A stretch of 64,000 nt of DNA from Secundilactobacillus kimchicus JCM 15530. Lineage in GTDB: Bacteria; Bacillota; Bacilli; Lactobacillales; Lactobacillaceae. The DNA lies in the NCBI RefSeq assembly GCF_001433995.1, contig NZ_AZCX01000003.1:272332-336331 (forward strand). The letters are read 5' to 3'. Numbering within the stretch: the stretch's first letter is position 1; every line of letters starts with the position of its first letter. The notes beneath the pieces are model-generated. The model did no database searches, was not told the DNA's origin, and was given only the letters and a program-made list of their open reading frames with translations. The position numbers were made by a program, and so were the translations under genes. This document shows, piece after piece, positions 26,253 through 33,278 of this stretch.

Positions 26253-27416
26253 CTATTGTTTAATAATTATGCGGCTTATGTAGAGTGCTAGTAGCGTCGC
26301 TATGACCGCGCTAGTCCCCACAGCTAGAAAAGATAAATTTTGATAGAGAACGCCACCTAGCGATGACCCTACGGTTAGGCCAAGATAAAGAAACGAACTA
26401 TTCAAGGACGTCATCGTTGTGCGGCTTTCAGTCAGTACCGTTGCGTTGTGGGTTGTTAGTTGTGGTGCGCCGATCCCTTGAGCAAATGCAAGCACGGCCA
26501 ACGCAAGTACGAAGGCCACCAATCCAGATGCAATGCCAAGACCTAAGTAGGCTAGAATGCTGATGATTCCTGCAACTGTCACTGCTCGCCTCATGCCCAG
26601 ATAATTACCAATCCAGCCACCAGTAAAACTGCTAATGAAATTGCTAACCCCATACGCGACAAACACCAGACCAGTCGCTCCGACCGAAAGCGAAAACTGT
26701 GTTTCTACATAGAGGCCGAGGTAAGTGTATACCGCGTAGAAGCCATACATCCACAGTAACATCGCCACTAATCCTAACCACGCGCGCCGATTTTTCAATA
26801 TTCTGACATAATGTTGTAGTGGATTAGTAGAAATGACGTTTGACCGATTGTCACGAGTAACCAGAAAGGCGATAAGCACGACTGAAACAAAAGCAAGTTC
26901 CGCTGAAACAAAGAAGGTCCATTTCCAGCTTAACCAGTCAGCGATAAAGGAACCAGTTGGTACGCCGATGGCAATCGATAAGGATAATGCTGACATCACG
27001 ATACCCATAATTTTCCCAACAAGCTGACGGCTGAATTGACTACCTATGTAGGCGTAAACATTCGGTGTAAACATGGCAGCGCCCAGCCCGGCCAAGGCAC
27101 GATATGCCCAGAATTGATAAAGCGAGGTTGCAGTGCCGCATAAAGCGGTTGCTAACATAAATAGGCTGAGTCCGAGCAGAATCATTTGCTTACGCGGCCA
27201 TCGTTCTGAGAATGGTGCAATGATCGGCGCCCCTACTGCGTAACAGACGGCATACATCGTGACACCAAAGCCGATTTGTGTTACTGAACTGTGCAGCTCA
27301 GTAGCTATAGTCGCCAACAGCGGCGAAATAATGAATGAGTCTAATCCAACAATGAAAACGGCAATGAAGAAGCCGAACACGACTAATTTTTGCTTAACTG
27401 ATAATCTGTCTGACAT
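26253..27416 (-). CDS. MFS transporter (DHA1/arabinose-efflux type)
   Basis: A 387-residue twelve-helix efflux-type major facilitator. Helix 1 has FIVGLDSFIISPLLATIA, the loop after helix 2 has APFSERWPRKQMI, followed by YRALAGLGAAMFTPNVYAYI and the motif C-like VPTGSFIADWLSWKWTFF near residue 150, typical of proton-driven antiporters. GGAGGG precedes the ATG at 27416. It lies 94 bases downstream of an ArsR-type regulator on the same strand and is probably controlled by it. The exported compound is unknown. Confidence 0.82.
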   Translation of the reverse strand: MSDRLSVKQKLVVFGFFIAVFIVGLDSFIISPLLATIATELHSSVTQIGFGVTMYAVCYAVGAPIIAPFSERWPRKQMILLGLSLFMLATALCGTATSLYQFWAYRALAGLGAAMFTPNVYAYIGSQFSRQLVGKIMGIVMSALSLSIAIGVPTGSFIADWLSWKWTFFVSAELAFVSVVLIAFLVTRDNRSNVISTNPLQHYVRILKNRRAWLGLVAMLLWMYGFYAVYTYLGLYVETQFSLSVGATGLVFVAYGVSNFISSFTGGWIGNYLGMRRAVTVAGIISILAYLGLGIASGLVAFVLALAVLAFAQGIGAPQLTTHNATVLTESRTTMTSLNSSFLYLGLTVGSSLGGVLYQNLSFLAVGTSAVIATLLALYISRIIIKQ

Positions 27417-27476
27417 GAATATCCCTCCATACTTGTTTCTGTATTTCCAAAGATTTAGAAATAAAATCTAAAAATA

Positions 27477-27493
27477 TTGACGCCTGTCGTCAA
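27477..27493. repeat. Short inverted repeat between regulator and MFS genes
   Basis: TTGACG (27477-27482) and CGTCAA (27488-27493) with a five-base spacer, just after the regulator stop codon. It could be a weak hairpin or a binding site. Confidence 0.4.
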
Positions 27494-27510
27494 ATACAGA
27501 CGTCATTAAA

Positions 27511-27798
27511 TCAATCTTCCATTTCGAGTGATTCGAGGAACCCGGGCATATACTTCGTGAATGTCTCTTCCCGAAGGGTGATTAGCCGACTTTGTGCATC
27601 TTTTCGGGTGGTAGTGAGACCAGCCTCCCTTAAAGTACGGAGGTGATATGAGATCGTCGAATTAGCGATGCCCATCAGATCACTTATTTCACCACAAGCC
27701 ATTTCGCGATGCGTCGCGTGCAATATTCGCACGATTTCCAGTCGCGCGTCATCTGCCAAGGCCTTTAATATTTTCACTCTAGAGCTATTGTCATGCAT
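27511..27798 (-). CDS. ArsR-family transcriptional regulator
   Basis: A 95-residue winged helix-turn-helix protein. It has RVKILKALADDARLEIVRIL in the first helices and GIANSTISYHLRTLREAGLTTT as the recognition helix and wing (about residues 43-65). One Cys (MACGEIS) lies before the recognition helix, but there is no CxC metal site, so it may sense something other than arsenic-type metals. The ATG at 27798 follows AAGGAG by 8 bases. The promoter region carries a perfect-arm palindrome. It likely represses itself and the MFS gene. Confidence 0.83.
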   Translation of the reverse strand: MHDNSSRVKILKALADDARLEIVRILHATHREMACGEISDLMGIANSTISYHLRTLREAGLTTTRKDAQSRLITLREETFTKYMPGFLESLEMED

Positions 27799-27832
27799 GA
27801 ACATCACTCCTTGGCAATGAGTATACACTTAT

Positions 27833-27848
27833 TTCCATATATGTGGAA
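27833..27848. promoter_or_regulatory. Candidate ArsR-family operator
   Basis: A palindrome TTCCA-6-TGGAA, about 35 bases before the regulator's start codon, of a size and position typical of ArsR/SmtB operators. Confidence 0.5.
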
Positions 27849-28007
27849 GTACAAACTTGAGAGCTAAAAATCAATGTTCGCACTGATGATTCTTCGCACT
27901 AATCCGGCCAGCGAATCATGATAAGGTCGTTCAACCTGAAAAAAAGAGGTAAACTACGATTAATGAAATCAGCTCATTTTCTATCACTATTTTAGGAGGG
28001 ATATTTC

Positions 28008-28667
28008 ATGACCAATAATGATTACCTAGCGCTTAAAGTGCCGTTTTCTGAAAAAGATCAGGTTAAAAAATTATTTGCGCATTGGGATGCAGGAAAAAAG
28101 AGATGGTATGCCACAAACCGAAAGTATTACTATAAATTCAGAAATTGGATTCCTGGAGAAATTGTTGTTACCGATTTTATAGGCATTATTCAAGGGGTGG
28201 TTACTTGCTGGAAGTGCGGTAGGCAAACCCATGTCTCCTCACCCACGATTACTGCGTTAAACACCATTGATATCGAAGATGGTGGCACCATCACCGATTT
28301 TTCAGGGTTTGATGTCTATTCGTTTCCTTGGGAGACCGCAAGCGTTATCATGCCCCAGCAGTTTGTAGAATATGGTCGAAGGACACGTTCAATCAAACGT
28401 GTTTTTAGCAAGACTGAGGGACACGCATACTTAGGGAACGTTTGTGAACACTGTACTTCACTTCAAGGGAATTTTTTTCTCTACGATGAACCAGATTCCC
28501 CATTTCTCTACGAAAGCACTACGCCATTAGTTATAGAGCGCGTCCGCCTAGGCAATGGTGATTATGTTTTGCCATTTAACAGTATTGATTCTCGAATTTC
28601 ACCTAATACAGATATTCTTAGCCGCGTTTCATTCGTCGAGTCGAATATGGTCATCGCCGATTACTAA
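28008..28667 (+). CDS. DUF5710-like protein with paired CxxC motifs
   Basis: A 219-residue protein. Residues about 8-45 (LKVPFSEKDQVKKLFAHWDA then KKRWYAT) match the small DUF5710 module found in plasmid and mobile-element primases and helicases. CWKCG (about 67-71) and CEHC (about 147-150) could bind one zinc. The rest is not recognised. AGGAGGG precedes the ATG. Base composition is more AT-rich than the neighbours, and it lies beside two decayed genes, so it is probably part of an eroded acquired segment. Confidence 0.65.
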   Translation: MTNNDYLALKVPFSEKDQVKKLFAHWDAGKKRWYATNRKYYYKFRNWIPGEIVVTDFIGIIQGVVTCWKCGRQTHVSSPTITALNTIDIEDGGTITDFSGFDVYSFPWETASVIMPQQFVEYGRRTRSIKRVFSKTEGHAYLGNVCEHCTSLQGNFFLYDEPDSPFLYESTTPLVIERVRLGNGDYVLPFNSIDSRISPNTDILSRVSFVESNMVIADY

Positions 28668-28674
28668 CATATTA

Positions 28675-28980
28675 GTGGACAACGTGAAAAGAAACATCGA
28701 CAAGGAGTTGCCAGAATTGTGCCATACTGTGTTCACTTGGACGGGGGATGGCTGATCACTTTGAGCTGGTACAGGCACTTTTTGCCAAGGCGGTTAAAGC
28801 ACACAACGATACGGGCGACAAATTAGAACGTGCATATTGGGTCAGATTATCCAGATGTATATGTGGAGCACAAATCACTTCTGAGAGGTCACCCACTTGT
28901 TGGATCGTCGCTATGTGAATGAGTATCTCGATAAGACGGAAAGGGAATTGCGCGACGCAATTGGTAATAACAAAGACTAA
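28675..28980 (+). pseudogene. Frameshifted remnant of an unrecognised small gene
   Basis: Three short coding-like pieces lie in three successive frames: DNVKRNIDKELPELCHTVFT (frame ending at 28755), MADHFELVQALFAKAVKAHN (from 28748), and LDRRYVNEYLDKTERELRDA (from 28900, ending with TAA at 28980). Each looks like ordinary helical protein and together they would make about 100 residues. No piece alone has a good SD. At least two frameshifts are needed. Family unknown. Confidence 0.5.
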
Positions 28981-29020
28981 GCTCCAATTTTAAAAATATT
29001 GATTAATGGAAGGAAATAAT

Positions 29021-29243
29021 ATGAAGCTGACGAAGTTGATAATAGATGGATTTCGATCTTATGGAGAACCGACAACCATCAGTTTTGATAATATTACGAC
29101 ACTGATTGGTAGCAACGGGGCTGGTAAAACCACTGCTAAATGCACTAAATAAGATGTTCTCAGTAAATGCTACTGATCGTGTAATTGTTCCAACCGATTT
29201 TTTCGTTATTTTTTATTTTTTTGCTAAAAAGCAGTACCACTAA
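29021..29243 (+). pseudogene. Truncated, frameshifted OLD-family ATPase/nuclease
   Basis: GGAAGGA precedes an ATG that begins MKLTKLIIDGFRSYGEPTTI, followed by the Walker A motif IGSNGAGKTT at about residues 31-40. A stop comes at codon 44. In the next frame the homology continues as LLNALNKMFSVNATDRVIVP and then degenerates. Intact OLD-family ATP-dependent nucleases (the GajA group among them) are about 500 residues or more, so only the first tenth remains. It is probably the stump of a lost phage-defence gene. The sequence to 29285 is AT-rich with nothing else visible. Confidence 0.7.
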
Positions 29244-29285
29244 CGCCGTCATATCAACATTTGTCTCTCATATTTAACTTAGTAA

Positions 29286-29301
29286 AGTTTCACGTGAAAC
29301 A
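29286..29301. promoter_or_regulatory. parS site (ParB/Spo0J binding)
   Basis: Fifteen of 16 bases match TGTTNCACGTGAAACA (first base A). It directly touches the stop codon of the recombinase-like gene. Confidence 0.85.
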
Positions 29302-30147
29302 TTATTCCGCCACCGACCGTGCTAATTTTCGGTAGTAGTCAATGGATTGGGGATCTAGTCGGAATTGGCTGGCCAAGGTTTGGTCGTCAACTTTGGGATG
29401 GTTCATCAGGTAATCAACAACCACACTTTGGTATAGTTTGGTGGGACTCAGCGGCATTCCGAGCTTGGCTTCGTCCGGTTTTAGATACTTGTGCAAACCA
29501 GGAAGGGTGAGGTGAGGGTCGTTAGAAAATCGTTGTTTGAGAAAGATATCGGCGGTCTTTTGGCGCTCCTGAATGGGCTTAATGAACTGTTGAAACGCCT
29601 GCCAGAAGTGCTGTTCATCAGTGGTAAACGTCGCGGGATCGAGCTGTTGGTAGAATCCGGGCGTTAAGAGTTCACTGACGGTGAATCCTTGGTGGATCAG
29701 CATCAGTGTCAGTCGCGTGTAGAAACTCAAGGTCGGATCCGCTAAAATTTCAGGTAGCAGGTATAACCATTTGACAGCAGGTGGCTGAAGGTCGGCCTTG
29801 GACTTCCCTTTCAACGTTACAGTGGGGTACTGGCTAATCAATTGATGAGTGAATAGGTACTTAAAATACACGTTGATATGGGACAAAAGCTTGTTGTAAG
29901 TGCCATTTGTGATGTGCCGTTGCTTAAGAACCATTCCGAGATACTGCTCAATATCACGGTCAAACAAGCTGTCAACGCGATGATCGCGTTGGTAGCCAAC
30001 GTTAAACAGGCTGAGATAGTTGAAGAGGTCCGTTAGTACGGAACGGTATTCGGTGATGGTGATGGGCGCCAAGTCTTGACCCGCTAACATGGTTTCAAAA
30101 CTATCTTGGTAGGGGTAGGCATTGACGGGCTTTTGTTGATCTGACAT
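29302..30147 (-). CDS. Tyrosine-recombinase-like protein, probably catalytically degenerate
   Basis: A 281-residue protein. The N-terminal half resembles the SAM-like core-binding domain of XerC/XerD integrases (FETMLAGQDLAPITITEYRS, then YNKLLSHINVYFKYLFTHQL). The C-terminal half has LTLMLIHQGFTVSELLTPGF, which aligns with the helix that carries the first catalytic Arg in recombinases (LLxxTGLRxSEL), but the Arg is Thr here. No HxxR box is evident. GGAGG precedes the ATG at 30147 by 7 bases. It may act as a DNA-binding protein rather than a recombinase. Its stop abuts a parS site. Confidence 0.65.
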   Translation of the reverse strand: MSDQQKPVNAYPYQDSFETMLAGQDLAPITITEYRSVLTDLFNYLSLFNVGYQRDHRVDSLFDRDIEQYLGMVLKQRHITNGTYNKLLSHINVYFKYLFTHQLISQYPTVTLKGKSKADLQPPAVKWLYLLPEILADPTLSFYTRLTLMLIHQGFTVSELLTPGFYQQLDPATFTTDEQHFWQAFQQFIKPIQERQKTADIFLKQRFSNDPHLTLPGLHKYLKPDEAKLGMPLSPTKLYQSVVVDYLMNHPKVDDQTLASQFRLDPQSIDYYRKLARSVAE

Positions 30148-30201
30148 TCCGGGACCTCCATTCATTGATAAAGTTACTTTAACTTAATTGGGCCTAAAAT
30201 A

Positions 30202-30237
30202 AAACCCTTAACCCGTCAAGTCGCGGGTTAAGGGTTT
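30202..30237. terminator. Terminator between lipoprotein and recombinase-like genes
   Basis: Perfect 14-base arms (30202-30215 and 30224-30237). On the minus strand it is followed by a T-rich tract and ends the lipoprotein transcript. Confidence 0.88.
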
Positions 30238-30243
30238 AAAAGA

Positions 30244-30792
30244 CTAGTTATCAGCTTGAACAAAGACGGCGTTCGTCTTATCGTAATCAACATCACGGAC
30301 AACTTTGTAGCCGCTAAGACCAATCTTAGTGGCGTTGTTGGTACCCGTGGTCGTATCTTTAAACGTCATGGTTTGCGTCATTGGAATATCGGATAACTTC
30401 CCGGCGAACTTAATCACCGTTTGGTTGTTGGCATCGGTCTTGAACGTGTAGCGGACGGTGCCTTCCTTATTCAGCGCGTTAGCACTCTTTGCAGCGCTGT
30501 ATGACTTGTAATACTTCGTGACATTATAGATGGTGACCCGGTTGGTGTTTTTATTGAAATAAAAAGCTTCCATGCCGGATTCACTCTTTTTATTAACGCC
30601 GCCAGCAGCGTACCAAAGGGCGTTGCTGTCTTCAATCGTTTTTTGAACGTCACTGGGTTTAGTACTAGTGGGTTCGTTTTTAAAGCTCGCTTGTTCGTGT
30701 TGTTTGTTCCCTTGACTTTGATTCCCGCAGGCGGCTAGCACCAGCGCAAGAACGGCTACTAGACTTAGTAGTAGAGTTTGGGACTTCTTCAT
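30244..30792 (-). CDS. Lipoprotein of unknown function
   Basis: A 182-residue protein with a lipobox signal peptide: a basic start, a hydrophobic stretch, then LALVLAACGN with the lipidated Cys near residue 22. A low-complexity linker precedes a domain of about 130 residues (DSNALWYAAGGVNKKSESG, RVTIYNVTKYYKSY) that looks like the small beta-rich lipoproteins common in lactobacilli. It will be anchored to the outer face of the membrane. GAGGTG lies 7 bases before the ATG at 30792. It has its own terminator. Confidence 0.78.
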   Translation of the reverse strand: MKKSQTLLLSLVAVLALVLAACGNQSQGNKQHEQASFKNEPTSTKPSDVQKTIEDSNALWYAAGGVNKKSESGMEAFYFNKNTNRVTIYNVTKYYKSYSAAKSANALNKEGTVRYTFKTDANNQTVIKFAGKLSDIPMTQTMTFKDTTTGTNNATKIGLSGYKVVRDVDYDKTNAVFVQADN

Positions 30793-30870
30793 TTTCAATC
30801 ACCTCAATAGCTTTAGTATAGCATATCCATGTAACAGCTAGGTGGCTTTTACTTTAAGAAAGTGTGAAAA

Positions 30871-30903
30871 AGAAAAGTGCGGAACAAGGCGGTTAGACCG
30901 CGG
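30871..30903. repeat. 33-bp direct repeat, copy 1
   Basis: Identical over 33 bases to 30994-31026. It contains the palindrome GCGGTTAGACCGC. It lies in a 311-base gap with no convincing gene. Confidence 0.85.
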
Positions 30904-30904
30904 A

Positions 30905-30963
30905 GTGTAAGCGGAATAGGCGGAAACTCCCGGGTTTGGAGTTTTTGGCTATTTTGCTTACAC
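30905..30963. repeat. Long imperfect hairpin between the direct repeats
   Basis: Outer arms GTGTAAGC (30905-30912) and GCTTACAC (30956-30963) with an inner stem AAACTCC/GGAGTTT. The pairing through the element is discontinuous but extensive. It sits between the two direct repeats. Confidence 0.7.
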
Positions 30964-30993
30964 AGTAGCGGTTTGCCTTGAGTAGCCGGATTA

Positions 30994-31026
30994 AGAAAAG
31001 TGCGGAACAAGGCGGTTAGACCGCGG
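30994..31026. repeat. 33-bp direct repeat, copy 2
   Basis: Exact second copy of 30871-30903, offset by 123 bases. Together with the hairpin this looks like a REP- or MITE-like intergenic element. Confidence 0.85.
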
Positions 31027-31103
31027 GAAATCACTAATTACCAGTAGACCAAACATATGTTTCTTGGTAAAATTGAAGACATTAGTGATGAGGAGTTGTC
31101 AGC

Positions 31104-31916
31104 ATGTCAAAAAAGCGTCGACCGGGTCGTCGAAATCAACAATCGTCTATTATAGGGTATCTCGTCATCTTCATTGTTGTGGTTGTTGGGGCGTTAGCGG
31201 TAGATGGCCGCCATTATTCGACCTCAAACAAGGGAAGCTTACTGGAAGAAGCCAGTTCGGTTGTGCGATCCGTGACGCAGGGGGCCAACCCGGCGAATAC
31301 GGGTACGACAACGGCTAAAGGGACCCAACAGTTAGCTAAGTTAAACTATTCAGGTAAACAAACCGTATTGGTTAATGAAAATCAGCCAACGTTTACGAAG
31401 GCTCAGCTCAGTATGAGTCATGGCGCGTGGGCGCATTATGGGGATCTAGATTCCCTCAATCGGGTCACAGGCGCGTCAGCCATGTTGAACCGATCATTGA
31501 TGCCGACAGCTAAGCGGGAGCCACTGTACGTGAATCCGACGGGTTGGCATAATCGTAAAATTCGGTACAAAGGGGAGACAACTTGGCTGTATAACCGTAG
31601 TCATTTATTGGGGTACCAGCTGACCGGCCAAAATAATAATTTAAAAAATCTCATGACGGGCACGCAATCCTTAAACAGTCCTGGTATGGAGATTTATGAA
31701 AATAAAATTGCCAGTTATCTGCGAGAAACCACCGATAACGTCCGTTACGAGGTCACACCCGTTTTTCGCGGGACCGAACTACTAGCACGTGGGGTGCACA
31801 TGCAAGCGGAGTCGCTGCGAACTAGATCGATTCGATTCAACATTTATATTTTTAATATCCAACCCGGCGCTAATATTGATTATCAGACTGGCCGTGCCAA
31901 ACAGGCGGCGAGTTAG
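31104..31916 (+). CDS. Membrane-anchored DNA/RNA non-specific endonuclease (EndA/NucA-like)
   Basis: A 270-residue protein with a basic N-terminus and one membrane helix (about residues 17-33), placing the nuclease outside. The domain from about 100 on has YNRSHLLGYQLTGQNNNLKN, equivalent to the DRGH box with the catalytic His, and LMTGTQSLNSPGMEIYENKI with the metal-binding Asn/Glu. This family degrades DNA at the surface and includes the pneumococcal DNA-entry nuclease. GAGGAG precedes the ATG. Single gene with terminator. Whether it serves uptake or nutrition cannot be told; no competence genes are near. Confidence 0.85.
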   Translation: MSKKRRPGRRNQQSSIIGYLVIFIVVVVGALAVDGRHYSTSNKGSLLEEASSVVRSVTQGANPANTGTTTAKGTQQLAKLNYSGKQTVLVNENQPTFTKAQLSMSHGAWAHYGDLDSLNRVTGASAMLNRSLMPTAKREPLYVNPTGWHNRKIRYKGETTWLYNRSHLLGYQLTGQNNNLKNLMTGTQSLNSPGMEIYENKIASYLRETTDNVRYEVTPVFRGTELLARGVHMQAESLRTRSIRFNIYIFNIQPGANIDYQTGRAKQAAS

Positions 31917-31920
31917 CCGT

Positions 31921-31969
31921 AAAAGCTTATTCCAGATGGGCAATCCGCCCACGGAATAAGCTTTTTTTT
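31921..31969 (+). terminator. Intrinsic terminator after nuclease gene
   Basis: Thirteen-base arms (31921-31933 and 31953-31965), an inner TGGGC/GCCCA stem, and eight T residues. Confidence 0.9.
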
Positions 31970-32113
31970 ATGCTTAACCGTCGGATTTGCCGAACGGGTT
32001 GCCCCTGAATTGAACGGAACCAATCTTTGTGAAAAATAAGTTAGGTTACGTCGAGCTAGGGCCGGTCCGAGTTAAAAAAAGATCGCAAAATTCAAAAAAA
32101 GTTTTGTGAAAAA

Positions 32114-32127
32114 TGCAATCGATTACA
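32114..32127. promoter_or_regulatory. Candidate upstream cre site
   Basis: TGCAATCGATTACA matches TGWAANCGNTNWCA at 13 of 14 positions. It lies 175 bases upstream of a second cre in the 465-base gap before scrK; I see no gene in that gap. Confidence 0.55.
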
Positions 32128-32288
32128 TTTCATTCAAAATATGGTTTTATTCAGAACCACTAGTCAGTAATAACGGCCAAATCAGGTATCGTATCAAGAG
32201 TTAATGGTGTTTCTGGAAATAGATAAATAATCAAAATAAAACATAATTATTCAGTGATCAAAGAATTTCACTATCTTGCCCTATTTCC

Positions 32289-32302
32289 TGTAAGCGCTTA
32301 CC
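32289..32302. promoter_or_regulatory. cre site upstream of scrK operon
   Basis: TGTAAGCGCTTACC matches the CcpA operator at 13 of 14 positions and contains a perfect 12-base palindrome. It overlaps where a -35 would stand for the CATAAT at 32311-32316, so CcpA would be expected to repress the operon. Confidence 0.75.
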
Positions 32303-32381
32303 ATTAGTAGCATAATAAACGCGACTTAGATAAACATTTCACTAACTTGAATGTGATTCGGTTGCAGAGAGGGGCATTACG

Positions 32382-33257
32382 ATGCAGTTAGGCAGTGTAG
32401 AAGCAGGTGGAACGAAGTTTGTTTGCGCAGTTGGAAATGAGGACTACCGGATCTTAGATCGCGTGCAGTTCCCGACCACAACTCCGGAGGAAACACTTCA
32501 AAAAACCGTCGACTACTTCAAACAATTTCCAGAATTACAAGCGATTGGGGTCTCAAGTTTTGGCCCAATCGAATTACGTCGGAATGCGGATGATTACGGC
32601 TACATTACTAATACACCAAAGCCGGGATGGAAGGATACCCCGTTTGTGGGCCGACTTCAACAGGATTTTGACCTTCCCATTAGCTGGACAACGGACGTGA
32701 ATGGCTCTGCATATGGGGAATATGTGATGTCAACGCTGTTTAACGAGAAAATTGATTCGTTAGTTTATTACACAATTGGCACTGGTGTCGGTGCGGGTGC
32801 TGTTGTGGACGGCGAATTTATTGGGGATGTGGGTCATCCAGAGATGGGCCACGTTCGGCTCAAACGGCACCCTGACGATCTTGATTTTCCAGGAATTTGC
32901 CCGTTTCACGGTGATTGCCTAGAAGGATTAGTGGCGGGGCCAACGTTTGAGGCTCGGACCGGGAAAAAGGGACAGGACGTGCCACTGAGCGACCACACCT
33001 GGGACATCATGGCCTTTTACGTGGCGCAAGCAGCCATTCAGGTCACCCTAACGTTGCGGCCAGCCAAAATCGTTTTTGGTGGTGGTGTGGTTAGCGAACC
33101 GTTCCTCAAAAAGGTCAGAAGTCAGTTTGACGAGTTGATGAACCACTATGTTGAAGTTGGTGATTTGAACCACTACATTGTGATGCCAAACGTGAAGGAA
33201 AATGGCTCGGCGACGGTCGGCGACTTCGCGCTTGCCCTCAAAGAATTACAAAAATAA
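32382..33257 (+). CDS. scrK: Fructokinase (ROK family)
   Basis: A 291-residue ROK-fold kinase that phosphorylates fructose to fructose-6-phosphate with ATP. It shows the N-terminal phosphate motif EAGGTKF, DVNGSAYGEY with the catalytic Asp near residue 105, YYTIGTGVGAGAVV near 129, and the zinc-binding cluster HVRLKRHPDD...CPFHGDCLEG (about 157-182). KIVFGGGVVS follows near 228. GAGAGGGG lies upstream of the ATG. It is the first gene of an apparent four-gene operon with a polyol-type dehydrogenase, under CcpA-type control. Confidence 0.9.
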   Translation: MQLGSVEAGGTKFVCAVGNEDYRILDRVQFPTTTPEETLQKTVDYFKQFPELQAIGVSSFGPIELRRNADDYGYITNTPKPGWKDTPFVGRLQQDFDLPISWTTDVNGSAYGEYVMSTLFNEKIDSLVYYTIGTGVGAGAVVDGEFIGDVGHPEMGHVRLKRHPDDLDFPGICPFHGDCLEGLVAGPTFEARTGKKGQDVPLSDHTWDIMAFYVAQAAIQVTLTLRPAKIVFGGGVVSEPFLKKVRSQFDELMNHYVEVGDLNHYIVMPNVKENGSATVGDFALALKELQK

Positions 33258-33278
33258 CGCATTAAGGAGCTTTTGAAG

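Noticed and set aside
29302..30147. Active phage integrase with an attachment site
   Set aside because: The first catalytic Arg position is Thr and no HxxR box is evident; no phage genes, tRNA gene or flanking att-like repeats were seen.
30849..31034. A minus-strand 61-codon frame with an internal repeated 11-residue segment
   Set aside because: It only translates the 33-bp direct repeats and hairpin; it has no SD and the repetition is explained by the DNA element.
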